Source of the DNA: Solen grandis
Lineage: Eukaryota > Mollusca > Bivalvia > Adapedonta > Solenidae
Assembly: GCA_021229015.1 (NCBI GenBank)
Contig: CM037787.1
Coordinates: forward strand, 40,061,037 to 40,125,036
Reading direction: 5' to 3'
DNA length: 64,000 nucleotides
The notes below the pieces were generated by a model, which was given only the letters and a program-made list of their open reading frames with translations, was not told the origin of the DNA and ran no database searches. A program made the position numbers and the translations under genes. Of the stretch, positions 37,001 through 52,000 are shown in pieces. Each line of letters starts with the position of its first letter. Position 1 is the stretch's first letter.

Positions 37001-40000
37001 TAGTTCATCCTTTGATTAGTCCCACTGATAATATATCATCTTTAGCTCGTCTGTTTTTAAAAGAAAAAAAAACCTTGGCCATAACTCATGAACTATTAAA
37101 GCTGCTGTCATCAAACTTCACATACTTGGGCTACATTCCTATGAAGGGCTAGAACTCCTAAGTCCACTCTGACCAAAGTTAACTTCAGGTTAAACAGAAG
37201 AAAAAAATACAGTGGAAAACTATAACCTTGGCCATAATATTTAAAGTCCCAGTATCTTATAGATGTTAGACCTAAATCCGAATGCACTTACAACATATAT
37301 AATTCAGTTTTAATTTCATCACTGAAAGACCTTGAGAAATGCCTAATTTACTGGAAATATTCTATTATATAGAACAAATGCAAACTGTGGCTGTCTCATT
37401 CTATATTTAGCTCAGAACAATGACAGCATAAAATTAACATACAAGGGATTTTTCAGAAGTTCATGGATTTTCTTCCGATCTCCTCTACTACCATGTATCA
37501 ATATTTATTCAGTCTATAGAAAAAGTCCACAAACTTCTGAAACACCCCATGTACACCGAGACATCCGTGGTTTTACTGAACAGTGTGTTTAAGAACAAGC
37601 TCCGCCCACCTTTCTCACTATTTTGCCCTGTCTGAACAACTAAGACTTCCGGGCGAATATTTCATTATGTAGGCTTAATTAAACATTAAGAGGTTAATCA
37701 AACATCATTTGAGGCTTTGCTTATAAGAAATTTAAATAAAAATATTTTCCCAGCTAAAACGCACTGGGGCTTTAAACTATAAAACCATCTGTCATCAAAC
37801 TTAACATATTCACTATCACAAGGACTACATTCTCATCATGGGCCATAACTTTTAGGTCTATTTTCACCTTATTAATCTCCCCTTTTTAACAAAAATTCAA
37901 AGAGATCGCATCGGCATGCAGTACTCTTGTTACATAACTTTATTTAACCCTTTCCCTCATAGAGGATACCATGAAAAGACCTATGCGAACAGCATAAAAC
38001 CAGATCAGCCTGCGAGTAACTCGCAGGCTGATCAGGTTTTATGTGTTCGCTGCCAAGGTTTGAGTTTGGTTTTCTGCAGATCAGGCTTTATGTGGTACCT
38101 ACTGAGTGCGTCAAAATGAGTCTATATGAGGGAAAGGGTTAAGTCCATACACATCAAATCTTTTATTGCTTCTGATATGATGATTTTACCTATGATGAAT
38201 TATTCTTCACTTGCATCTTGCTAGTTGTTAGTGTCATATGGATGATCCTCTTATCACAATTTTTAACAAGGTTTCCCTAGGTAAAAACTGGATTTATCTT
38301 AGAAAGCCACTAGACAAAGTATTTTGTAGCAGAACACTGTTTGCTTCACCCTTTACTTTGATGCACTGGCAAACAGCAGACCCAGAGCTGTCTGATCATG
38401 GTTTCTTCTGTTATACAACAGATTCTACAAAGTCTGCATAGCAAAGAAAAATATCTATTGTTTCATTTACAGTTCAGTCAGTTATATTCATTAAGTAGCG
38501 AATTTGTAGCATACATGAATATTCAATAAGTTAGGGACCAGTCTACAATCTGGGCCAGGTCCAGCACCCATGAGAGTGTCAAGCCAAGCAGGCTGAGGTT
38601 ATACATGTATATGTTTCCCTCATAGAGGATACCATGAAAAGACCTATGCGAACAGCATAAAACCAGATCAGCCTGCGAGTAACTCGCAGGCTGATCAGGT
38701 TTTATGCTGTTCGCTGCTCCTCAGTGGTCTGGAAATGAGGATTTTGTAATTAAATTTAGTAAGGTTTAACTGTGGTTTTCTGCAGATCAGGCTTTATGTG
38801 GTACCTATTGAGTGCGTCAAAATGAGTCTATATGAGGGAAAGGGATATTCAATATACAGGCCTTGAAAACAATCCATACAGCACGGTACCTATATGTATA
38901 TCAGAGAACTGAACTCATGAAAAGTCTTTATATAACAGTATGCCTGCCTGTACGTACCCAACTTCTCTCTGATAATGCCTCTTTTTTTTCCCACTTCAAT
39001 AGTATTTTTTTAAATGTCCAAAATAGACTTAATTACATCTTCATATAGTGTCCATATGTTTGAATGATATTAGTAATTTAACAGGAAGCTGTTTCGATCA
39101 TGCGGTGTTCTTTCTCTCCTTTGTTAAGACCACTTAGTTTAAACATATTTATTTCTAAATTAAGACCACTTAACAAGTGTTTACCCATAAAATAAAATCC
39201 CTATCTGTCTACCTTACCAACCCCCCAAAAAACTTGGGTGTCTGTTAATATGCATTTTTTTTTCCAGGTCTGCCTTACTCTGCAACCAAAAGCAAACAGT
39301 GTAATCTGAACCACCATAAAACCAAGCTCAGTAACCCTGGAATGTTTTTCCAATCTTATCTGGATGGTGCAAATTTTAACAGTTAGAGATTTGATAGAAT
39401 AATGGTCTACAAAGAGGACCAGATTCTTGGTATTTGTAATAAAATCAGTATGTCCCATGACCCTTTACCTGATATGGACTTGTTTTAACATTTAGAAAAA
39501 CAGATCAGACCCAGATCTGAAAGCTCTCCCAGTTGTCTGATCAGTCTATATTCTCTGTTTGCCCATACAAATTCTACAGTCTGTGTGGCAAGGAAAAATC
39601 CATTGTTTCATTTACCATTTAAAGTTCAGTACATGAATTCTCATAAAGGCACAATAAACAATGGATTTTTTCTTTGCTTTGCAGAGTGTAGAATCTGAAG
39701 TACAACAGCATGACAGGGGACCCTGATCAGGTTCTATAATCTGGGGCTGCCTCTTTCCAGTGCAACAAGATATGTCAATATTAGGTTAAAGGGTTATGAC
39801 CGGTCTTTTCAGAATATCATTGACAGTTTCATATTATTTATTGTTCCTCACAGAACATAACAAAAAATAGGTTTGATAAATATAAATAATGTCATTACAA
39901 AAAAGAAAGGTTAATAAATAATGACAAATTAATAAATATCAGTGTGACAATTAAATTAATAAAAAAAATAGATAAAAAAAAAATATATAATTCAAGGACT

Positions 40001-43000
40001 TTGTTTAAAAAAAAAAAATTTGTGACTACAAATAAAAAAAGAGAAGAAGTTACATTAGTTTTGCACCAATCTCCAAAATTGTTTTCCAGTCTGATTAAGG
40101 TTGATATCAGTACAAAATGTGAGAAGCAGTAGGATGGACCCACTGTGTACTGTCCACTGAGTGAACACTGAGTACATAGTCATTCCTATAAAGCCATCTC
40201 CAATACCAGCATACAAATTGAGCAAAATCAATTGTGGCATGGGTCTGCAATATCTAGCCACCACTGTAGTATCAGCACTATTGGCTCTTCAGTGTATATA
40301 TATATACATGGTATCATCAACTAAAGTGTAGAACTTTAACCAGTCTTGACCAGAGATTCTGGACCCTAGGTGATAGTCATTCCAAGTATCAGTGTAAGAT
40401 ACACATACAAACAGACAGACAAACAGACAATGAACTCACCATAATCATTGAAGTGTTGGATTCAGCTATACTGTGTGCAGTAGCTACGACTACACAAAGT
40501 TAAACTCTGAGTCACTGGCCCTAGGATCAATTGTCACCAAGTTCACATATCACAATAGACAGGTGCTGGTACCCAGCAGTGGTTATCACACTGAGTGTGA
40601 CACAGGGATCCAGTCAGGGCTATAAATAGATCAGCGGTATAGGGCTGTCTTGTTCTGTTTGTTTGTCACATTGAGAAGGTGTGATAGTCCGTGTATAGAA
40701 TACAAGGGGGTTCAGTGTAGGGACTCATGGCTCGGCTTCTTTGGATTGGAGGGAGGGGTGCAAGACAGGGGGGAGAATGTGTATACAGATTGAATTGTTC
40801 TAGGGGAAAACTGTTATTTTTTTTTTTTTTTTTTTTTTTTTATTTTTTTTTTTTTTACTGCATTGTTTGATATCAAAAGATGGACTATTTTAATTTATTC
40901 AACACAGGGCATGAAGGAAGACAAATATATGCATGTGACCTGTATGAAGTCAGTTAATACTAGTCTGGAAGTTATCCAATCACCTTAGGAAAGTTCAGAG
41001 CAATATAAACTTGCAGCAGAATGATTTAAAAAACAAACAAAACAAAAAATAAAAAAAATAGACATGTCATTATAACCTCTAGGCATTATTAAGTGTGTTG
41101 AATTTCCTCTTGTTTTTAGAGAATTATTTTAAGGTCCAGTGGCTCTTTAGCTGATATGGTTTAACACTGTTGAATGCTACTTGTGTGTACCTCGCAGATA
41201 AGGAGAGCTAGAACACAGAAAAACCTGTTCTTTCTTTCCATGTGATCTAGTTATACCCCCCGCACAACGAAGTTGTAAGGGGGGGTATACTGGATTCAGC
41301 TTGTCTGTCCGTCCGTCCGGCCATCCGTCCGTCTGTCGGTTTCTTTGTCCGGGCCGCAACTCAAAAAGTATAAAAAATCAAGAGAAACTTCATTTTAGGA
41401 CCAAAACCATAACTCTCTGTCACGTAATTTTGGAGTTATTGCCCTTTGTAAATTTTCATACTTAATTTTTGTCCGGGCCGTAACTCAAAAAGTATAAAAA
41501 ATATCAAGATGAAACTTCATATGTAAATAGCTCTCATTGAGGGGGAGTGCAGTGACCAAAAACCATAACTCTATTTTGTGTAATTTTGGAGTTATTCCCC
41601 TTTGTAAATTTTCATACTTAATTTTTGTCCGGGCTGTAACTCAAAAAGTATAAAAGGCATCAAGATGAAACTTCATATGTGGATAGATCCATTGAGGGGA
41701 ATTGCAGTGATCAAGAACCATAACCCTCTGTCGCATAATTTTGGAGTTATTGTCCTTTGTAAATTTTCATACTTAATTTTTGACAGGGCCATAACTCATA
41801 AAGTATAAAAGGCAACAAGATGAAACTTCATAAGTGGATAGATCTCATTGAGGGGCGTGCATTGACCAAGAACCATAACTCTCTGTCGCGTAATTTTGGA
41901 GTTATTGTCCTTTGTAAATTTTCATACTTAATTTTTGTCCAGGCCATAACTCAAAAAATATAAAAGATATCAAGATGAAACTTCATATGTGGATAGATCT
42001 CATTGAGGGAGCGTGCATTGACCAAGAACCATAACTCTCTGTCGCATAATTTTGGAGTTATTGTCCTTTGTAAATTTTCATACTTAATTTTTGTCTGGGC
42101 CGTAATTCAAAAAGTATAAAAGATATCAAGATGAAACTTCATATGTAGATAGATCTCTTTGAGGGGGCGTGCAGAACATGTAAAGTAAGCGGCATGTGTG
42201 AAGTTAGGTCTACTTTTTGTATACCGAATGTATTAGTAGAATTACCAAAATCATATTGATACCACCAAAATAAAAGCCACAAAAGCATAAATTTCACCAA
42301 AACTTTAAAAAAAACCCATATAATTTGAATCAAACGTGTGATGAAATCTCGAAGCTTTTTTCATCTTTGATGAAAGATTTTAGTTAAAGATATATAGCTA
42401 TAAAGTAAGAAGTGCATTTCGGTTTTTCTTGTATTTTGGTTTTTCTTGTATTTTGGTTTTTCTTGTATTTTGTTTTTCTTGTATTTCGTCATTTCTAATA
42501 CCCTCCCCCCCACCAACTACGTTGATAGCGAATGACAATGGAATGAGTGAACACAGTTTCCAGTTTTGAAGAGAATCTATCCATTTGTAAGAAAGATGCA
42601 ATATCTATCAGACCAATCAATTTGATAATCGATTTTCCCTATCATTGTGATTTAAAGGTTTGCTCTTAATTTTTTTTACTTTTTATCGCCATAACAGTCA
42701 CCTAGATCTAGTCTTTAGATTAATTTAGTAGTGTCTACATCTACATTTATTTATTTGTTTATCTTTCTTTCTGTCGATTGTCCACATACTTTCCAGATTT
42801 TTAGATTTCTGTTATTTTTTAAGCTTTTTTAGATAATATTTAAGAAAAATCCAGCACATTGAGTTTAGACAAGAGGCATTTCATTGAATGATGTGAATGT
42901 AATATAACAATTTAAGAAAAATCCAGACATGGATTTGAACTCATGACCCCTCAAATGGTTTAAGTAAGAGTGGTCATGAGAATGAATTCATAATGACCAC

Positions 43001-46000
43001 TTGTTCTAATGACTTATTAATACTTTATGGATTATTTAAAGGCCATAGAAAATAACATCCACCTCATATTCTGAATTAATTGGGCTCTAAGGTCAAAGGA
43101 CTGAGAACAAATATCTATTTTCTTTTTTAATTCAATGGCAACACATTTATAAACAGCAAAATGATCAGGTAAGAGAAATGTATAGCCAGACCAGGACTTG
43201 AGTGGGTGCACTTACACAAATCTCTTACTTAGGGCATTTGGAATTTGTCCCTGAATTCATATGACATAACAAATTGCTATATTATTGACAAACCGAAGGG
43301 CGATATATACAGATGAACTATACTGAAATGGCCCCCCTTTTTGGCACCAAATGTAACCATGTGAAACAGTATGTAAAGCCGGACCAGTATTCAAACCCAG
43401 GACCCTTGGCATACAATGCGAGAGCTCTACAGACTGATATACAGAATTTTACAGAAGGTTTCTAATGGGCTGTTATTTTACCTAGTATGAGTGCTGAACA
43501 GCCAGACAAGGATTTGGAATCTAACAGGTTGGTCATACTACCAGACCACTGACACTAATCTCTTACTAAGCAGTTACATTTGGAATTTTTACCTGAATTC
43601 AGAACAAGACAAAACAATTTGCTATGTTCTTGACAAACCAAAGGCTGATACCTATATACACAAAAACTTTACCAAAATGGCCCTATGGTGAAAAAAGAAA
43701 GGCAGCCAGACCAGGAATCGAAACCTTACAGCTTACAGTGCAAGAGCTCTACAGACTAATTTTCAGGATTGCTAACACAAATCTCACACTGATCAGGATT
43801 ACTAACAGGCTGTTATATTACCAGGTAAAAAAATCAGCATGATCCCAACTAAGACTCCCAGCATACAGGGTTGAAAACCACCAGACCACAGACACAAATA
43901 TCTCTCTGATAAGAATTACTTTTGGGCAGTTTAATCATATATATCAATGCATAAGCCATATTTGAAATTTGTTCATGAAAAATAATCTATGTTCTTGATA
44001 TACCCAAGTGTGATATACACTGGAGAATTATTACTGTAACGGCCCTACATTTAACAAAGGACTAGAACCAGTACATACAGATATAGTTATTGGAATGGTT
44101 ACATAGATCTCACAGTGACCAGGGTAACTACTTGGACATTACATACCATATGTAGAAAATGTTCATATAGATCAGGATTTGAATCTAAAACACAGCACTT
44201 ACAAGTTTTGAACTCAACCAACTATTAGCTACCATACTGCTTACACATAATTTTGGCTACTTGAAGTATTTGAAGTCATCTGGCGTGTGTTCAGTATGAC
44301 AAACCGTATGCAACCGTACGCTTACAATCAGCTATGAAACTTTCTCAGTGTCATAAACCACGATGTTGACGTATACCCATGTACAGCATAAGGAAGCACG
44401 TGAACAGCATGCTGTATGGTCCTAAGACAACTCCATAGCTGACTGTAAGCGACCGGTTGCATATGGTTTGTCATACTGAACGCACGCCTGCTGAAGGCTT
44501 GAGATCTTGTTAAACAGTATGTTTCTCAGTGGGCCTAAATAAACAACTGTTGGAATATATGATTCTTGCTGATTGACTGTAATTGACTGTCAGTCTTGTT
44601 GGCCAAGTACCTAGAGAATTCTTCCACTAACTCAGGTGTTGTAGGTTCAATTAATGCATTATAAACCATGACATACCATAGTCCTAAAAATGGAACTGGT
44701 TTAGCATCCTTGTCTGAAATTCAGGAAAATTTGATGAGTTGTGGTAAACAGGTAATGTCACTTGTCTGTTGGGTGTGATATTACATGAGGCAGCACAATA
44801 CCTTACTCATATACATATATAGTCCCAAAAATTTACTGAAATACTGTTGATGGGTCTTTTAACTGCTAGGAAGAATTTTTTGTCATTACAGTGTTTTCAT
44901 CTTCCCACCTAGAAACAATTTAGTTATAATTGTATTTGTAGGATAATTAATAAAATGTTATAACAAGGTGGATTAACCTTTAAGGTAATCCAGCCATCAT
45001 TAATTTATAATCGTGATCTGTCAAATGCTTAAAAAGACCAACTATTTAAATTTGATTCTTGTATTTAGTCCTCTAGATATAAGGAACAGTTAGCCAAGTA
45101 CCAGGAAATTTATGATAACTCAGGACATTGTATCATGTCACTTATCTAATGGTCTGATACCACAAAGAGGCAGAGTAATATGGTTTTAATCATGCTGACA
45201 AAAGTCCACTTTGGAAAAAAAAGAGCTAAATTTTCCCTGATTGAGTTTTCTACAGAGTCTTTTAATGACAGATCAGCCTTTGACTTGATTGAAATAGTCA
45301 GATACCTATAAAATTTTACTGATGCTCTTATAATCATGGGTGATGAAATTCTGAAAATTTTGTGCTTATGCTTCCCTTGGCACTTTACCGAGACTACTCT
45401 TACAAAACTATCAATTAGTCACTATACTGTATTCATGTGAGGCTGATGCTGTTGTTACCATAAGACAGGTGTCAAGTGAAACCAGCTCTTTAAAAAACAA
45501 CAACAACAACACAACAAAAACAATTGTTTAAAATTCATTTTGCACATCAAATGGAATTTTATGATAGTTTTAATACCTGTCAGACCCTATGTGTGTTTCT
45601 TCTTTTAAATATTACATTTCTAAAAGCATAGCACAGGCCTCTGTTGTTTACATATATTTCAAATTTCATGTAGTTTATTTATTAAATTTTAATATTGTTA
45701 CATTTAATTCCCATATTAGAATTCCACATTGAACAACTGCATCCAAGATTCAGTTTTCAACAAATATTCTTACATATGTTGTTTTTCTGGTGCAAGTAGT
45801 TGTTCTTTTGGCTGAAAAAATGGAATGGAAGATGTATTTTGCTTAAAATTTGCTTGTATCTTATGCCTCAGGTCCTTTTATTTTTACAATTGTTCACTGA
45901 GTTTGGGCTATTGCGATATCTGATTTAAAATGTTATAGTACACACTTTCAATAAATGCTTAAAATGGTATAGCCAAGCTAACTGTGCCAGATAAAATGGT

Positions 46001-49000
46001 GAATTGATTTATTCATATCATCTTGTTAAGGTCTACTATCTTTAGAAATAAACATGAATAACTAATTAACCAATTGATGTCCAATCAAGACTTGTCTACA
46101 TATCAGATAATTTATGACTATAAAAAACTTAACTTTTGTAATGTGACATCAAAAAGGATCTAGATAGTTAAGTAGTAGGATGCAGAAATCCAGGTCACAG
46201 GTTTGTGGTTCGAATTTTGTCGGGTCGCCACTTGATTGTTGTTTGCTGCTATCCAGGGTACATGCAAGAGTTATTCGCGCCATGCATGTCTTGGCTGATT
46301 TATGAATAAACATGATGATCAGGATGTAAACATGTTAAGTCAGCTGCATGACACTAACTTAAAAGTAGATAATAATTTCTACATTTTAATGGAGATTTCT
46401 TATGAATCATTTTATGACTTAAATAAAACTCTTACAAATATCTATTGGAGATATTTAGATATTGATCTCTCTCTCTCATACCTCACTTGATTTGTTATAA
46501 CAAATTATGGAATAAGGAATAGAAGTCCTGTTATTCAAGGGTTTCTTTAAATCTCCATGACTTTGGGTCTTACAATGGCAAAGTCCATTACAGGTGTATA
46601 TCCTTACTTCACTTTGAAACCAACATTAGTGTAAACGTGACAAATTCATTATATATGTCTTTAATTTCTGTATTGGTACAGTTATGTATAACTCACAAAC
46701 TTGTTACATTGTTACATTGAAGTTTAAGTGTGCCTGATGCTCTCTTTTGATTGTTCTTTTTCACTTAAAGGAACAATGTATACCCAGTTTACATGTAAAG
46801 AGGGTCAGTGATAGTTTTCTAACTTGTGGGACGACCAAAACTTTTCTGACCATTAACTGGAGAACCACAGGGCCTGGGTTTTTGAAACCTGGTAGGAACA
46901 TTTGCCATGACCAGCAGATGAACCCTATTGATTTTGGAAACATTTGAGTATTAATATCTTCAGTTTTTATCTTGACATGCTATCATTCAACAAAAAAGCG
47001 GTTGTGGTGCATCTGTGTCCTATGGACACATTTCTAGTTTATCCATGCTATTTCTCATTAACTACTGGATTGATTTCAATCAAAATTTATAGGAAGTTTC
47101 ACTAGCATGCATAAATTTGCATATTGTACAGTTTAATGGTTGAATGATTTTTCTTTGAGTTATGTCCCTTAAATAAATTTCTTGAGCTTTCTTTGTCCAC
47201 GCTATTTGTCAATAACTATTGGATGGATTTCAATCAAACTTGATAGGAAGTTTCACTAAATTACATATGAAGTTTCACTAGTAAGCACAGATGTGCATAT
47301 TTTGCTTTTGTTACGGTTGAGAAAAAGATTTTTCAAGACTTTTTCAAGTGTTAGTTTTCCATTTGCCGGTAGGGGACTTAGTACTGCCTAAGCAATACTT
47401 TCAGAATGCTTGTTTTCAACAATTTATTACCATTTGGAGAATATTCTCCCCTTTACCAGTTCTAAGAGCAATAGCATCTTTTTCCAAAATGTTACCATTG
47501 GTAGCAGAGTGCACAATGGAATGTTTACACATTTAAGGTTGCTTTGCAAAGTTGATGTTTGATCTTCCTGTTATTGTCATAGTTTTCATTATCTGTATCA
47601 AATTCTGTCACTTTGTGGAGAGCAATTTTGTGAAGCAGTGTGGGGGTATTTATCACCTTTAGTGTTAGCTCCAGTTGCTACTTTGTACAGAATCTCATTA
47701 GGGCCATTTTCATTAAATGTGTTGATATAAAATGCAGTATTCGATACTATGATGACAAAAACATGATAGCATGATACTAGTCATGCGACAGAACGATAAT
47801 GAAAACGCGATAGTGCGATGATGATAATGCATCGTAGTATTGTGTTTCACCATAGTGCTGTCGCGTTTTCACGGTCATAAAATCATACTGTTGTACCGGT
47901 ATCATTACTGTGTTCTCATTATTGTCCTATCCTATTATCATTATTGCATCTTCGCATTTGCTCATTCATGCTACGGTGTTATCGTTATTCCTCCATCGCC
48001 TTCCAGTGCGCATGTGAATGCTGAAAAAAGAAGATCTTTAAGTACAGCAGTTCAAAAGGACAAGTTTTTCTCATGTAAATGCAATGTTTTTGATATTCAT
48101 ATGACACCAATTTTGACACTGGAGTTGAAGTCTGTGACCAAATTCTAGAATGACATTCCCAAAATGTTCATTGGAGGTTTAAATTGAGATGTAGTTGCAT
48201 TTGTATCTGCACTTTTATTTTATTGTATTCAAATATTTTAATATTGTATGGTAAATTCAAATTTGATCCATTTTTATCAGATATCTTCAAATACACATAA
48301 AGGTTTGACGGTTGATATGTACTAGAAACATGAAATTACAAGTTTAATTATGACAGATATTTGAATAATAGTTGCAGAGTTATGGCCCTTGAAAATCGGA
48401 AAATTGAAGAAAAAAAACTATGTTTAAACTTAAGATACTCATTTGTTGCATTTCTTCACTGATATCGGCCCAGCTGACAAGGAGTTATGGTCCTTGAATT
48501 TACTCTCTAGCATCTAATATTTATGAAGATTTTTTTAAACACGCACTGATCAAAAAGTTGTAGGTGGTGAATCATTCATCCATGAACAGTTTCAATAGGT
48601 ATAAAGTACAGGTTTTATAATTAATCCCTCATATTTTCTGATTGCAGGCAGTCTTTCAGCATGCTCAGGGGCTTTGATTTGAAAAAGGGTAGATAAATCA
48701 AGTTGAAATGGACCTAACAGTTATGCCCTTAATGAGACTATAGCCCTTTGATAGTGAACAAGTTTGTGAAGTTTGACTACAAATGGTTAATAGTTTAGAA
48801 ATTATGGCCAAAGTTAAAGTTTTTCACTGTGTTATTTTTAAAAGGAGATAAATTTGGTCAAAATGGACCTAAGAGTTATGTTCCTTTACGAAAATGTATC
48901 CCTTGCAAAAGTAAAGAAGTATGTGAAGTTAAATGCAGATGGTTAAATAGTTTAGAAATTATGGCCAAAGTTAAAGTTTTTCTCTGTATCATTTTTTAAA

Positions 49001-52000
49001 GGGAAATAAATTGGAATGTAGCTCTTATGATGGTGAAAAAGTATATGATGTTTGTTGACAGGAGCTGTAATGGTTTAGAAGTTATGGCCAAGGTTAAAGT
49101 TTTTCACGCTGACACCGGAGTGAAAACAATTAACCATAATTTTTTTCTTTGAAAAACAGACAAACTGAAAAGGGGAAAGAGTGGTAAGGCAATTAGCTTA
49201 AGCCTTTCCCTCATAGAGGAAACCATGAAAAGACCTATGCGTACAACATAAAACCAGATCAGCCTGCGAGTAACTCGCAGGCTGATCAGGTTTTATGTTG
49301 TTCGCTGCTCCTCAGTGGTCTGGAAATGAGGACTTTATAATTAAATTTGGTAAGGTTTAACTGTGGTTTTCTGCAGATCAGGCTTTATGTGGTACCTATT
49401 GAGTGTGTTCTTTGAAAAGACAGCTAAAGGGAAAGAGTGGTGTTACTACCTTTTGGATTTTACTTATTCATATATGATATTTCCCTAAATAATCATCATA
49501 TTTATAAACAAACAGGTTCAGAGGAAAAATAAAATCTTGCCAATTCAGAGAAGGAACTTTTGTTAATTTGTATGATTATTAACCTAAAATTTGTCATGCT
49601 TAGTTTTCCTTAACCACATTTTTAGACTTAAAGTCTCAGCTTACAGGTAAGTCAACTGATGTCTCCTTTTAATCAGGACAAATTGATGGATTGTTAAATC
49701 ATTAATGAACATAATTCATGTATCTGAAGGAAGGTGAACAAGCTGTATTAATTGTTTTTTAGGTCAATGTAAAACATTTTTCTTTTCTCTCATATCAAAG
49801 ATGTACATTGTTCATATAGTTTATATTACAACATATCCTTTTTCATTTTTATCCCTTACAATATACTAGTATAAGTCATACTGTAAAAAAGTATATTGAA
49901 ATTGCATGTAGTTTGTGTGAAGAAGGCAATATCACACAGTTGAGTAATTATTTTCTTATCTCCCTTTGTTGTAATAAAATCTACTTGCACCAAATATTGG
50001 TACTAATAGTACATTTCAATTGACAAATATGGTTAGAGTTTGCAACTGCTGAACATTTTTAAATAATTTATATCTAAAGTGTGAATATTTAATTTTCCAA
50101 CATGGGATCCCACCCCAGAAAGGGGCGGGGGAGGAGTTGTCCACTGGTACTTGCTTGGTGTTTAACACTGTTAATCCTTACCATGTTAAATTGAACTTGT
50201 CCATTCTTCATTTTGGAATGCACCATTAATTGCTTATGGAGTTTTTGCATAAAATCATTGACTGAATGGTGCACTGGTAGCAAAGGGAGTCATAAGTGCC
50301 CACAGAAAATTAAAAGGTTATCTTTGTGACTAAATGTGGATGGTTCATGTAGAGTTGTGGCTTACAGCTGCCAAGAAAGAAAATGAGGAGACAAGAAAGA
50401 AGTACCATGAGGTGTCTGACAAATTGATGGAAAGGAACCGACAGCATCAGAAACTACAGGTAAAATTTCCACTCTGAGGCAGATGGCTGGACCCCAGCCC
50501 TGCATTCAGTGATCTAACAATTGCTTATGTGTTGCACCCCAGTTTTATTGCAGTGTATAAAATGTACGGTTTCCAGTTCACAATTGTTAATGGTCACTTA
50601 ACTGAAAGCTCATCTGCTACAGGGAACCAGTCAGACTACTTGTAACAAAATTGCATTTCAGTTTAATCAAAAACCTTATAAAACAAAATAGTTCTGTAAC
50701 AAAAAGATATTTCCAACATTTAAAGTTACCAGTATTCAAATTAAATTATCAAATTATATAATAGCTACAGTAGGATAGCATGTGATAAGTGGATGTTAGA
50801 AGTTAAGAAACTCTCAATGCTAAACATCTTGTATAAGCATCTTTTTAAAAGTCACTACATGTACTTTCTTTTCAGTATATGTATGACAGCATGTCTATAA
50901 AAGCCACCTCTTGTATTTTTTTACAGTACATGTATGACAGCATGCGGCGTAAGTTCATCACAATGTCCAGTTTTGAGTCCAGTCACGGTTTGACACCAAA
51001 TCAACCAGGCAGTCATCGGCCACCCAGCATTGACTCAGCAGGCGATGCTGTAGGTCAGTACAGTACTTGACCATGGTCAGTCTGACATGTTTTTCATGTT
51101 GACCATCTTGTTCCTCAATGGTAAATCCTTGCTGGTCAACATGAAAATAGTTTGAGGGTACAATTAGTTGACCTTAGGACAGTGTAGCATTACCTTGATA
51201 ATGTGGATCCCCAAAAGCGAATTTCGTAACTTTTAATGATGAAATCAATCAAACTTCAGACTGACAAATACGCTAAGCCAATATGTAAAGTCTTTATATT
51301 TTAAGTGGAGTAGAATATTTAGCAAAAACTAGTCTGAATCTTCAATATGCTCCACATACATGAAACAATATTTACAAAGGCTTATAGAACAAAAACAAGA
51401 ATACAAGAAATATGTTTTCATATATGGGTTATTATCACATGACGTTCATGTTTACAATGTAATATAACCATTACATATTTTTGTTTTTTTTAAAGTTCAA
51501 GTTTATGTTAAACTTGATTTATTGCTGAAATTTGGTCATTTAGGCATTGTTCTTGATAGTGCTAAATTTTCACTTGGTCTCTGCTCACTGGGAGATTATA
51601 CTTGCTACAAGGGTTTTGTTACTTCATATGACCATGCAGGCTCGAATTCCACCAACAATACTTAGCGCTAATTTAGAGGCGATTTTCATCAATTTTGATT
51701 TTCAAATAAAAATACCCAACATACTGGTACTCCTGGTTCTAACTGTTCTTTACATGCCTGCTACCTGTGTACAGCATTGATGCACAGTAATCTCTACTGA
51801 GATCCACTGTAGTATGAAAAGAATAACCAGAGCGGATCTCAGTAGAGATTACGATACACGGAGACAAGTTCTTGGGTAGAATCAGAGTAACAATGAACAT
51901 TGTTATCATATTTTCTACCAGAAATTTTGATTGGCTGACAGGCTCACATACCGTGAAATGAATGGATTTAGAAAGCAGTTTAAGGTTACTCTTGCTCACA

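Larger units (their letters stand above)
32790..49625 (+). other. HEI10 intron 6 (16.8 kb) hosting an antisense gene
   Basis: The intron spans the complete minus-strand CENP-B-type gene (33350-40448) and many repeats. Outside those entries (notably 35.4-36.4, 36.7-37.9, 38.9-40.4, 44.5-49.1 kb) I see only AT-rich sequence with degraded repeats and no supported exon. Confidence 0.8.
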
